Origin: Paramacrobiotus richtersi
Lineage: Eukaryota > Tardigrada > Eutardigrada > Parachela > Macrobiotidae
DNA: 42,100 nt
NCBI GenBank assembly: GCA_034698045.1
Contig: JAQGAU010000094.1
Coordinates: 1 to 42,100, forward strand
Reading direction: 5' to 3'
The notes below the pieces were generated by a model. The model saw nothing but the letters and a program-made list of their open reading frames with translations, had not been told where the DNA came from and did not search any database. The position numbers and the translations under genes were made by a program. Shown piece after piece: positions 22,315 to 33,379 of this stretch. How positions within the stretch are numbered: the stretch's first letter is position 1; each line of letters starts with the position of its first letter.

Positions 22315-25108
22315 TCACAAAATCCAGTTTTCCCACGAATGTCTTGAAATCACCCGTGTTGTCAAAGGTTACAGTTTTCGTGGGATCCATGGCATCACAG
22401 ATCGGGCAAGTGTCGGTTGGCCTGAACATATCTGCACGTAAAGAAAAAGTGTTTTATTGATCGACCGGAAACATGCAGAAACCATGACCTCGAAAAAATT
22501 ACGTTATCGACTTACAAAAGAACACAAAAGCCACTGGGTAAAATGCAGCAATTTCTAACACGAATTTTAAGATTTTTAAGAGAACTGTTTAAAATATAGA
22601 AAATTGTTTGATTTAAAAAAAGTTAAATCTCACGTCTTTCTCTATTTTATTTCATATTTTACTATATGATGAAGCACTGCTTATTTATTTGTTTTTAATT
22701 CAAAATTCCGGCATTTTGCTGTATAAAATTTCATTCTCACCATTGGGAAACATTCCCAGTATCTCTTACCATAATTAAAATAGATTTGCGTAACGAAATC
22801 CGTCCCAACCGGTTGATTATACGCGTCCAATTGGAAAATGCGAAAATGTATATGGGCCGGCCTCCAACCGGCCAGAATCTCATACCGCCCGGGAATGACC
22901 GTCGAAATGGAATAATAACCGTCGTCGCCGGTAATGATTTTTATCCGACAGAACTTCAGAAAAAAAACATACTGAAATTTTCTCGCAGTCAGATTTCAGT
23001 TGTACTGCATGTCCCCATGTCTTACCCAGAGCGGATCAGTAACGGAAGTGGCTTTGGTTTGCAACGTAAATGGAGCTGGAGCTTGAAAGAAAGCTGAAAA
23101 AACAAGTGCTCGGTTATAACATGCAGACCAGATCAATTATTAGATTAATGCTAAATTTTCTGCATCATACTGTAATTCGACGTTTGTACTTAATTACCTA
23201 GGTACTCGTACGTTACGGTACGTAAGGTGGAAATTTTATTATTATTATACCGTATATGTGCAGTTTTAAAAACACTCAATAAAACTGCGAAATTAAATGC
23301 TACAAAATTGCAGCTTAAATTAAATGCTGTGAGTCTTGAATCTCTTGACTTTTGCGTTACAATATTTCTTAGACATGGGCGTTTTTTCCCATGATTCAAA
23401 AAGAACAATTTATGATAAAAACCCCAAATAAAAAATTTTAATAAACGGTCCAGGAAACACCGGCCGCCAAATCATAAAAATACACGATAACAAGGTAAAA
23501 AGTTAATGTTGTTGTTTTCAACGCACCGCACCTGGATTGGGGTTCTGTGCGTTCTCGGGCACAATACTATAGTATCCTGTCTGATTGCCCTGCCAAATAT
23601 CCAGCATCGCCCGCCGCGGGGTACCGCATGCGCTGTTATTGGACCGGAAGCGAATGAAGCCGCTCAACAACACCCGATCATCGCGGAATCCATTCGGGCA
23701 CACCATGACGGTCTGCTGGCCGGCCATTTTGTACACGGGAGCTCCGTTAACGTAGTAGGGTCCCACACTGTCGTTACCCGTCGGCGTACAAGATGGGTTG
23801 GGGGGCGGGGTCACCGGGATGGTTTGCTTGTGTTTCCGGCGCGATTTGGCTAACTGGGCATCTTGAAATATAGTTTCGATTTTGCACTTCATTCTTATGA
23901 AATGAAACAATTTGAAATTTATATTTAAAAAATTATTATTATAATAATAATATTTTTTATTTATTTTTTATATGGAATTTCTACATTTTATTATGGAATA
24001 AGAAATTTATGAATCAAATAAAAAAATTAAAAATTAGTAAGATCTATACAAAATATATCATTAAATTTTTGTATGTAAAAGGTTATTCTTTTATTTACAG
24101 GAGAGATTGGCACGTCATGTGTGTATGTATGTATGTATGCAAGTTATGTATGTATTATATAGACATATTTAAAAATAATATTATTAATAACCCAAATTAA
24201 ATTTATTACCAGTATAAAAAAGAGATTTTCCGGTGCGGAAAGGAGATAGTAGAAGAAGCGCAAAGAAATGGTTCGAAATTAATGATTTGCTACACAATGA
24301 ACAAGCGCGGATCTGATCGATACTACGTTTACAAACAAAGATATTTCTACATCACGGATCACCGCCGAAATATTTACCGTAGCAACACCAGAAATCGTTG
24401 GTGCAGTCGCGGGATGCACTGATTTCCCCAGTGGGACACTCTTGATCGACAAAATCCAGACTGACGCATTTTCCGATCTTCCCCCCTTCCGGAAAGGTTT
24501 TGGGCGCGCAGACATTGTTAGGCAGGGCGGCTTTATTGGTCAGGACACCTATCCGAACATGGTGAGTGAATTAAATACAAAATAGCAATCCGTCAGTGAA
24601 AGAGCTTCAAGTGATTGGAACAATTCCCATTAATTTGCCACATAAAAGATCCTCAAGCACGAATTTAATACAGTCCAGTTATAAATAAAATCAAAAACTG
24701 AGGAAATTAAATTAGATCCAATGAAATTAAATAAAATTAAATCCGATGAACTTAAATTAAAACGTATAAAAGGCCTTTTTAATTATTGATAGAAACTGTG
24801 CGTAGGTATAACCAGGAAGGTTGTTAATTGTCATTTAAGATTTAATGAAAAGCAGTACAAAGAACCATATGTATGCCACAGCCAATCGATCAGATTAAGA
24901 AAATACAATAAAAAAAATACACCGGGTGTAATATAATAATTATACAGTTAAAGGTCACCAGACTGAAAGTAAACACATTTCAAAGGTCACCTGCTTGAAA
25001 TCCTTCAACAACACCGGCATAGCACAGTATCAATCCGATAACAACGGTACATCCATAATTCCGCGCCGGTCTATACAAACTCTCTCCTATCATAGCTACC
25101 GTTTTCAT
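22310..25108 (-). CDS. Secreted intradiol ring-cleavage dioxygenase with N-terminal six-cysteine domain
   Basis: Intradiol dioxygenases cleave catechols between the two hydroxyls with non-haem Fe(III). Six minus-strand exons splice in frame: 25108-24991, 24548-24378, 23861-23532, 23093-23026, 22953-22770 and 22431-22310. They give 330 residues. A hydrophobic stretch (about 20-34) suggests a signal peptide or anchor. Residues 53-95 hold six cysteines (C53, C67, C77, C88, C94, C95) ending in CC, a clip-like or WAP-like pattern. The catalytic part has LLSGFIRF, DIWQGNQTGYYS, TGDDGYYSISTVIPGRY and GWRPAHIHFR. All four iron ligands are present: Y194, Y253, H263 and H265, with the usual R260. So it looks active and extracellular. 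Spider mites have secreted homologues thought to come from fungi by gene transfer; transfer here is inferred. The gene is intron-rich and embedded between animal genes. Exon 4 has two in-frame AG acceptors 12 bases apart. Confidence 0.92.
24119..24156. repeat. GTAT microsatellite
   Basis: Imperfect (GTAT)n run within the dioxygenase intron between exons 2 and 3. Confidence 0.85.
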
Positions 25109-26980
25109 GTAATAAAAATCGTACAAATAATGCGATTAGCGGTGATTAAACCACATTAAAAATGCAAAATTGACTAAAAAACCAAAAAACCTCGGCCGGT
25201 GCACGGACATTACATGTACAGCACATCGAAACACAACAACCATGATTTTCTTCGGTAATTGGTGCTGGTGTTCTTTGGGTGCAAAAGACAGACGGCACTC
25301 GTAAATCTGTACGCTGTAACAGAACCTGTATCCAATTCTTACAGACAAATAAATCACTACTCGCTCCAGTTGCGCATTATGTTCGCATCTGATTGTTGTA
25401 CGTACGGGCGTAAATACATGCATAATAAATAATTTACGCAGATTTAGAGTTCATTAAAATGTTGATTTACTGCGGATTTGGCAGATATATAGGTTGAAAT
25501 GCAGTAATATGCATTGTTTTGGCGTGACAAACACACAATTTATTTACGAAATGCAGGTTATGGTTTCTTAGACTTTTGTCATACGTTTTGTGTGTTCAGG
25601 ATTTTTTGATACTTTGTAGAATGAAATGAAGTCTGACAGATCTAGATGTTGAGAGCGTTCAGAAGTAATTTAATGTCTGTTAATTTTTAAAATATTGCAT
25701 TCAAAAAAGAATACTGTATAAAGCACAAGCTTAATTTTTAGTGTATGTATATACTGAGGATTTCTACCAAAACCGTATATAAGTAAATGCTGACCAAACC
25801 GACGTCGTAAAGTACAAAAATTTAAAAAAATTTAATTGAATTTTGCCTGTTAAAATTGTGAAAATTTAAAACATGTAATAAAAATTTACACATCAAAATA
25901 TATAAAAAAATCGGCAGTATTTTACAAAAATTTGTCAACCTTTTTTACCTGTACTTAGTTATACACTATTCGAGTATATTAGAGAACTAATCGGTACAGA
26001 GTCACTACAGATTAGAAAGGCTTTCTGAGAAAGTACAAAAAAGTTAAAAGTTTCTTATTTCTATCACACACAGTCTACTAATTATAGAGTTATGCAGATA
26101 AAACTCCTTACAAAATTCAATTCAACCAATGAAACATTTCCGCATATCAACGTTCGGATAATCAACTGGTTCGAACAATATCAAGTGTTTTGTCCGGTCC
26201 CGAGAGGGTGAAAAGGCTAATTCGTAATTTCGTACAAGAATAATTACAATAATCTGAATTTGTGCATGAACTGTGCTGATCCGACTATGATAGCGGCAAC
26301 AGTCAGCTAGTGATCCGCTTGTTCATGAAACCGCGCTTTTGTTAGACCATTTACTGGCGGCACGCTCATGAGCACAGAAAAGTTGTCGGCTTCCGGTTGG
26401 AATAAAGCCATGAGTTTAGTACGATATTCTGAATAACAGTCACAGTATCACAACAATTTACAATGAACAAACAATTTACTTGCATCGCTGAACACAGGTA
26501 TAGATTCACAGACTAATAGATATACAGAGTCTGTAGATTAATAACATGGACCGCATTTGTGACGTAACCAAATTAATAGTCGGTTTAATTTTACCACAAG
26601 GAGAAAAAAAGATTATTTGATAATGTACCGGTGTTTACAATCCGTTTTTTCACCGATCAGATCTGCCAGAATATAGGTACAATCTCAGAATCACACGTAC
26701 TCATGAAAAAAATCCGATATTTCAACCGGATTGTCTGATATCCGTGTTTTTAATCAGACAACTTTTATATATTTGAAACTTTTGCTAATTAAATTTGATT
26801 ACGCTGTCTTAAAACGCAAACTCAAGGACGCAGCAACGTCATCGTTACCGTCACTTCCGGTAAGGCACGACTGCCTTATTACCAATAACTTTACCTGTGA
26901 ACCGAAACCTTTGTTAAATTAACACTTTGCATAGTGTTGTTTACTTTACATCTTACAGCGGGTATAGACGCATTTGTACC
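25109..26980. other. AT-rich intergenic DNA, no gene recognised
   Basis: This spacer lies between the divergently transcribed dioxygenase (minus) and the astacin-like cluster (plus). ORFs here are short and show no family motif. It must contain the dioxygenase promoter, but I see no clear core element. Confidence 0.6.
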
Positions 26981-26982
26981 GT

Positions 26983-27111
26983 CAACATATGTGCGCTGAC
27001 AATGAGGATACATTGGCCTACACATTTGGACGGAAGGTGTAGGCCTTCCGGACATCCAACCGCGAGCCCATCGAATACGTCTTCGAGGCTAGTTTTACAT
27101 GTGCCTCTTGA
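26983..27111 (+). pseudogene. Relic last exon of an astacin-like cluster member
   Basis: The plus strand reads ADNEDTLAYTFGRKV, then an in-frame TAG, then a stretch ending PIEYVFEASFTCAS and TGA at 27109-27111. This matches the C-terminus of the gene at 34991-40785 (VYTFGVVLIDP, then SIEYSFRAALTCSP and stop), including the distance of the final cysteine from the end. The in-frame stop and the absence of recognisable upstream exons mark it as a remnant of a further tandem copy. Confidence 0.65.
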
Positions 27112-27644
27112 GCTAACAGTAAGCGGTCACACGATGACGTCAACCACCCTAACAAGTGTGCAGCAGATCATGGTAAAGTTTTTAAGAACTGCATGTAGAA
27201 TCGTAGATAAATCAATGCACGATAGGTTTTTTTTGGCAATTAATACAGTTAGTGCGTATTAACATGTGAATCACTCACAGCAGTCACTACTTTTTTCTGT
27301 TAGATATTTTAGCGATTCGGGCTGGCCTGTATGTGTATGTATCGGAATCTTGATGAATAAACGTTATCTTTCAGTATAATTGTCGCTTCCGTCAGTTACG
27401 TAAGCCTATTGTACCGTGAAGGGCCACTCTGCAATGACCATACAGTGTGAACGCATAAACTTGACTGTCGACAATGTTATCTTCACAGTTCACTTAGCAT
27501 CTTGGCTTGATAGCAGACGAGTCGGCTTTTGTGTACTTGGATAACATTCTTCTTAGCATCATTCCATGCTTTTTTCTTAATGAACACACGACGGAGTTTC
27601 ATCATTTTGCATCATACAGCTCGAAAGCTTTACCGGCCAGGAGA

Positions 27645-30221
27645 ATGTTCGTAATTCAACAGATAATTTTTCTCCTCGGATTATTCAGCTTCTCATATTC
27701 TGTCAGCTATGTGCAACGACAGAATGAGCTGTACGGCTTTTGGCCGACTAATCCCAACGCATCCACGGAGGAGATTAATGGCGAAGTGGTCTATCGAACC
27801 CCTCTGGTCAGAATCGGATATATTCGGGATTATCCGTACAGTACGTGCCAGATGCATAATTGTCGTCAACTGTTGGTTGCGACAACTTTGCATTGATATG
27901 TTTTAGTGCTCCACGAGTTTGCAACACTCACGAATGCCATGGATCGAATCAAAACAGCTACGAAAGGCTGCATCCAGTTCATGCCTTATAGTCTCGTAGC
28001 GAGCACTTCCCCGGAATCCAGACTTCACATACGAAATTCACCATCGACAGCGTAAATCTGTTTAAAACTCCCCCGTTATTAATCGTAAATATTTTCTCAT
28101 ACGGAACGATTCTTTCACCTTTCGAATATCTTTAGCTAGTGCGCAAGCAAAAATGTGTACAGTCTTTGTCCTGCCGATGACAGCTACGTACGTGACACAA
28201 AAATTGATCTGCATAAAGTTAACAACTGTGTAGAAATATAGTCTGTAGAAAATGTATTCACTATGTGCTGGCATCAAATAAACGTAAGGTATCAACCGTC
28301 TGTTTCCAGCACATACGGTACTTTCTTGCACATTTTGAAACGGACTGCGTCTCATGAAGTCCCTTTCGAACTGTAATTATAAATGTATTTTCTGTTTACA
28401 GAAATATTAGCGCTTGTCGAACGCATCCAGGATATTACAAAGACCATCAAGGAGCTGGACAGACGATATTCTTGTTCGGATCAAGCAGTAAACGTATAGA
28501 TGCTGTCGATCATGGCTGTTTAGACGACGAGCGCGAAACCACTCGTTACCTGTTAAACCTCCTGGGAATCGTTAATGAATACCAACGTCCAGATAGGGCG
28601 TCCCGTGGGCTGGAGTTTCCCAGCGGTTATAACAGTAAAGCGAAGGCATACCTCCGGAATGAGTACATGTTTCATGCTAAGCAAGATGCTGTACGGATTG
28701 GTGGAGGTCAAGTCGATCTCGACTCGGTGACCATGATCAGTCCGGAGCAGTATTCGGAGTCGGCGTCCGATCCAATCTTTACGCTTGGCGCAGGAATGAC
28801 AATTAATCCATCTGTTTCTGGACAACTTAGTGCGGGAGACTGTGAAGCACTGAATTACGTCTATGAATGTGGAATCAGATGTGGTACGCAGTGAGTGCAT
28901 ATATACGTACATGCCTGACGATGTACGGTTCTGACTGCACGATGTACGGTTCTGACTGCAGTGTATAGAATGTCGTGTAACATTGGGAAAACGTTTTGGT
29001 AAATACTGATAGTATGCGTGATTTCGACAGTACCATCAGTAATCTGAACGTCTGCCGTACACTTTCAAATGTATACTGCAATGCACACACGACACCCGGT
29101 AGTCGATACCTGTCGAATCAAAGTATCTGGAAATGGATCTGACATTTGCTTTTTATTGCTAGGTTCTTCGGTGTCGGATATTGAACTCGTTCCCGACACA
29201 CTTGTGGCTAATTTCCATTGCTGGGCCCCTGGGGAGGCCGGTCAGCCGTTTTCCAGTGCTGAAGAGAGTGGTGACATTGGGAATATTGGAAAATTGCGCC
29301 CTGTAGGTCATACGATTAATTGACTAATCCCGATATCAACCATGCTGACATGTTTACAGATACTAGTTCCCGGAACAGATGCTATTCGATATTCGCTCGC
29401 ATCATCCACTTCCCAGCTGAAAATAAGGTCTCTGCCTTATGATTCGACGGATCACTCTGTCCGTGTTGGATTGTCCCGGAAAATTGATAACGGCTTCCGA
29501 GCCAGTGCCGCTGTTGATGGACGCCGCGGAAACAGTTTAGTTGCCACGGGAGATATCGAAGTCTGGGTGAACTGCTGGCCGCACTTTCGTATAAATGACG
29601 GATTGACTGATCGTCAGGTTCCTTGCAATATTTCTGAAGATGCGGGCACTTCAGCAGTCGGGCTCAGGGACGAAGCCACTTGTCGTTTCGATGATGTACC
29701 TCTTTTTGTACCTTGCGCGGGGGGATCCCTTCGGCCTGGGACACCGGTGTTCACAGTCAAGGTAGTACCCCACAGAACAAGCAACGACAGTTTAGTTTAT
29801 GTGTTGTACAGTGTTTACTAAGAATCTGGTGGCGTCACTTTCTCTTATTACTTCGTAGGTTTACGATGCTATTATGGAGCTGTTGTTGTGGTAAGCTTGT
29901 TGCTTGGTGTCAAGTGATGTACACTGCGCTTGTTTTCAGGCAGTTGATCCAGATGGAGACGGCCTTCGGTCCGAGTTGATAGCGGTTATAATCGGCGAAG
30001 GTACAAATAATGACGAGGATGACACGCCCAACTGGTTTTATGACGAGGCAACCGGGACTGTGAGACGAGGGGCGACAATTTCAGATCCTCTGGACGGATT
30101 GCCGGTTTCTTTTAGGATCATATTCTTTGACATAACATATTCTGTTAATGTAAATAAAAACAACCTCATGGTTCTGGAGTACGTTGTGCCATTGGAATGC
30201 CAGCAAGAAACAAATGGATGA
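27645..30221 (+). CDS. Secreted astacin-fold pseudoprotease, paralogue A
   Basis: Six exons splice in frame: 27645-27840, 27907-28051, 28402-28883, 29163-29302, 29360-29761 and 29940-30221. They give 548 residues; the first intron is 66 bp. A signal peptide (about 1-20, core IIFLLGLFSFSY) precedes an astacin-like domain (about 65-250). Its marks are ATKGCIQF, GQTIFLF, GC at 152-153, YQRPDR (174-179) and a Met-turn-like DSVTMISP (M225). In astacins the active site is HExxHxxGxxHExxRxDRD. Here that segment is RYLLNLLGIVNEYQRPDR: all three zinc histidines (R162, N166, N172) and the catalytic glutamate (Y163) are replaced, while G169 and E173 remain. It should not bind zinc or cleave peptides. 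The C-terminal half has a CWP motif, further cysteines and AVDPDGDGL, perhaps cadherin-like, but I do not recognise the domain. Function unknown. Confidence 0.88.
28918..28961. repeat. Two-copy 21-bp tandem repeat
   Basis: ACGATGTACGGTTCTGACTG occurs twice in direct succession in intron 3 of paralogue A. Confidence 0.9.
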
Positions 30222-31398
30222 ACCAAAATGCCGTGATGGAAGTGTGTGACTGTCTTTCATGCCCAGTTCGAAGAGTGTTTCGGCATGGTCTGTAATGACA
30301 CAGGGCATTACAATATATGCGTCACAACGATTTGTTTAATGTCTACGCTATTTTTGGTTCTCGAAATTAAAAGGTCTAAATGCAAACCCGTATAAAAAAG
30401 ATCCTTATTGTAATGAACAACATTATTTTCAAAACTGTACAACGGTCCTCAACGCATATCCATGAGGAGGAGTGTGCCAGAACCGGCAAATGGGCACGAT
30501 TTAGTAGAAATTCTGATACGGTTCCGGTAATATCTTTTCAAATAACCTTTGAAAAGGTTTGGTAGTATGGCATCTTACGAAAGTTATCAGACACATTGGT
30601 TCTGGTCTTTTTAAGCGAAATTCTGATTACTATCATCAGTATTTGTGAAACCACAACCGATGCCTACCTGTAAGCTTTGTACTATCCTTCGTTATTGTCC
30701 GCAGTAGCCAGAACATCGATAAACAGTATCCAGAAATCCATTTCTGCGCGCAAGATAGGAAATTAAGATGGCGATAATATTCAGCAGCCAGTCGCAGCTC
30801 TGCTGTAACAATTCCGACGAAATCTTTCTCGATGGTCTCTTCGAACTACAGTTTGTAAATGAGCTACCATTTGTGACCGCACACATCAGAGTTACGATTA
30901 TTTCGATGCGTGTCGGCCTTTGACCAGACACCTGTTTTGTCTGTTGGTTGTTTCGCGTACACTTTGAATGACTTACATTTGTTTGCTACCTACATCGTCC
31001 GAAACCTAGGTGGTACTTATGTTACTACGCGTCCGTCTGGAATTTAAAAACTACAGTACAGGTGAGAAACAGTTCGTTTGGTAGTGCCATGGGACGAACA
31101 AATGCTCGGCCACTCGATGAATATGAATGGTAAACTTTAATGGCATCAAAGCTTCAAGACGAATAGGATTTCTTTATCAGAGGGCGATGCAGTGGTAGGT
31201 TGTTGGGTGACTACAGGTACCGGTAGCGTTGGTGGTTTATTACCGCCTTGTCTATAGACTGGTCTAACTCTCTAAGCCTGGACTCTTTGGGACAAATAGC
31301 AATCTTTTATAGAAGTACCGATTTTGTGGTGTACTGTACGTAGTTTGTGGAATCTGATGCGATGTTTTTGCAGCGAGATTCGGGATTGTCATTTCGAG
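30222..31398. other. Intergenic spacer, nothing recognised
   Basis: Only short ORFs without family motifs are seen between paralogue A and the possible fragment that follows. Confidence 0.6.
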
Positions 31399-31800
31399 AT
31401 GCTATCAAACTCTTTCAATGTAGCTCTGTTGCTGCTATTTTTTTGGTGCTTTTTTAGCGAAAACGTCCGAGCCGAAAGCAGAAGTATTTCTTATGGCGGA
31501 AGGTTGTACAGACTGTACTCTGACTTTAACGCACATTCTGGCCGCCAGCACTTATAAGAGCGCATCCTGTATTCCAAAGCGGTTACCGGCTCAAAGAGTA
31601 ACAGTACAACTGTGATAGATTTGATAATAATGCCCTGGATGCTTTCGATAATTTTTAACACCGATAACTCGGAGTTTCCTCTAACTGTTCACGAAACGGC
31701 CAAATGTGTAACGAGCATAAAAGGCTGCACAATAGGGTTATCTGCAAACTATTTGTATATAAAGCGTTCTCCTGATAGCGGTTACATAAATGTCCGCTGA
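31399..31800 (+). pseudogene. Possible 5' fragment (exons 1-2) of another astacin-like member
   Basis: An ATG at 31399 opens a clear signal peptide (core FNVALLLLFFWCFF, then SENVRAES). The downstream segment 31675-31780 reads ETAKCVTSIKGCTIGL and YLYIKRSP, which resembles IKTATKGCIQF and RLHIRNSP in exon 2 of paralogue A. No exon 3 with the GCLDD motif follows before the foldback element at 32325. The similarity is short and the splice sites are uncertain, so this could be chance. Confidence 0.35.
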
Positions 31801-32313
31801 GGAGTCTAAGCATTCGAGGGGGAAGCCAAAATTCCATCTATCGCTCGTAACACCGTTATACAGTTCCGTTGGCGGTGATTGCTTGTGAACGTTGTTTTGC
31901 TCGCGATATAACCCGATTCAAAAGGATTATATGAACAAGGTCGTATGAAGTGGTTTGTATGCAGCGTATTTGACACTATGCAGTTACGTTTTCTCGTTGC
32001 TGACACTGTTGGCAGTAATCCGGGTGAGGACGATATTGTCATATTTGCTTTTTCTTAATTGACTTACGTTGTTCCAGGAACAATGTCCACCTGTATTTTT
32101 TCAGGGATCTATCCCAACCATGCCACTTGTTCGAATGCCATGCATACTTCATTGTTGGGTATTTAGACCAATGGCTTGGTAGTGTGCAAATGCAAAAGTT
32201 GTACAGTGAAGTCAGTAATCTTTTTGCTATATTTTAAGCTAAAGAAGGGGATTAAGGACAGTGAATCTTGAAGCCTGCAGGACTAAAAATGCCAACTTGT
32301 ATCGTTCCAGTGG

Positions 32314-33379
32314 CTCTCGTTATGGCTCGGCCAACTTTACCTTTGCCGTTTACTTTGCCTTTGCCGTTTTTTTTGCCGTTTAACACTTTGCCGTGCAGTT
32401 TGCCTTTGCCATCACCTTTGCCTTTGCCGTACCAGTTTGACGTTCATATGCTTTGCCTTTGCCGTAGTTTTGAAGGTTTGCCGTTGCCACTTTACCTTTA
32501 TTTTCAAGGTTCTAGTTATATTTAAGGCCGCTAGGCGTAAGGTTCTAGCTTATTTTATACATCAGAATGTGCAAAGAACAGCCACTGCAATCACATTAGT
32601 GTTAAAAACCATCAACAGAATGGCAACAGTTGAACACGGAAGAGGAGATAAACCAACCAAGTCTGCAAGGACTTGCTGAACTTATTCTGCAAGCAAACTC
32701 CTTCAAGCTGGCGCACGAACGCTACGCAGCGTTCTAGGTTTCTTGGGATGCGAAAACCGGCACCGATCCAGGACACAATTCACAAAAATTCGACTGAGTG
32801 AGTCACGGAAAAAGTTATGGGAATTCTATGCAAAATTCCCAACGTTGCTAACGAAACCTAACACTTCGTCATAAAAGTCACATGCATTTTTTTCGTTTCA
32901 GTGGTGAATACGAAGCGAAGCGGCAGTCTACGATGCCGGTCAATCTCATAATTACCATATCAACCTCGTGAGACTTAAATACTTCAGAATGTTAGGAATC
33001 ATGTCCGGTAAAGCCGATGGGAAGTCCTCACACATCCGAATACGCTGGGTCCAATGATGAGCACTGTGTATTCTGGGAAGTGGTTTCAACTGTGCAGAGT
33101 ATACACAATACATACAAAGAACCGCAGATATGGCATGGCAGACGCTGAAATTAGTCCAGCGTGAGTTAAAACCTTGCGGCCTTAAATATAATTAAAACCC
33201 CAAACAAAGGTGAAGTGGCAACAGCAAACCTTCCAAATTACGGCAAAGGCAAAGCGTATAAACGTCGAACTGATACGGCAAAGGCAAAGGTGACGGCAAA
33301 GGCAAACTGCAAGGCAAAGTGTTAAACGGCAAAGGCAAAGTAAACGGCAAAGGTAAAGTTGGCCGAGCCTCTCGTTATG
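32314..33379. mobile_element. Non-autonomous foldback DNA transposon, Mutator-like by TIR and TSD size
   Basis: Inverted repeats of about 215-225 bases (32325 to about 32550, and about 33160 to 33368) begin GCTCGGCCAACTTTACC and are full of CTTTGCCGT subrepeats. They enclose about 600 bases with no transposase. The element is flanked by CTCTCGTTATG at 32314-32324 and 33369-33379, an 11-base target duplication; three further matching bases make the exact boundary ambiguous. Long TIRs with 9-11 base duplications are typical of Mutator-like elements. The family assignment is inference; the structure is directly visible. The two arms differ by small indels, so the insertion is not brand new. Confidence 0.88.

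Noticed and set aside
22786..23097. Plus-strand ORF of 103 codons
   Set aside because: Antisense to dioxygenase exons 4 and 5; no motif in the plus frame.
32268..32525. Proline- and leucine-rich ORF (LPLPFTLPLPFF)
   Set aside because: It is produced by the CTTTGCCGT subrepeats of the foldback TIR, not by a gene.
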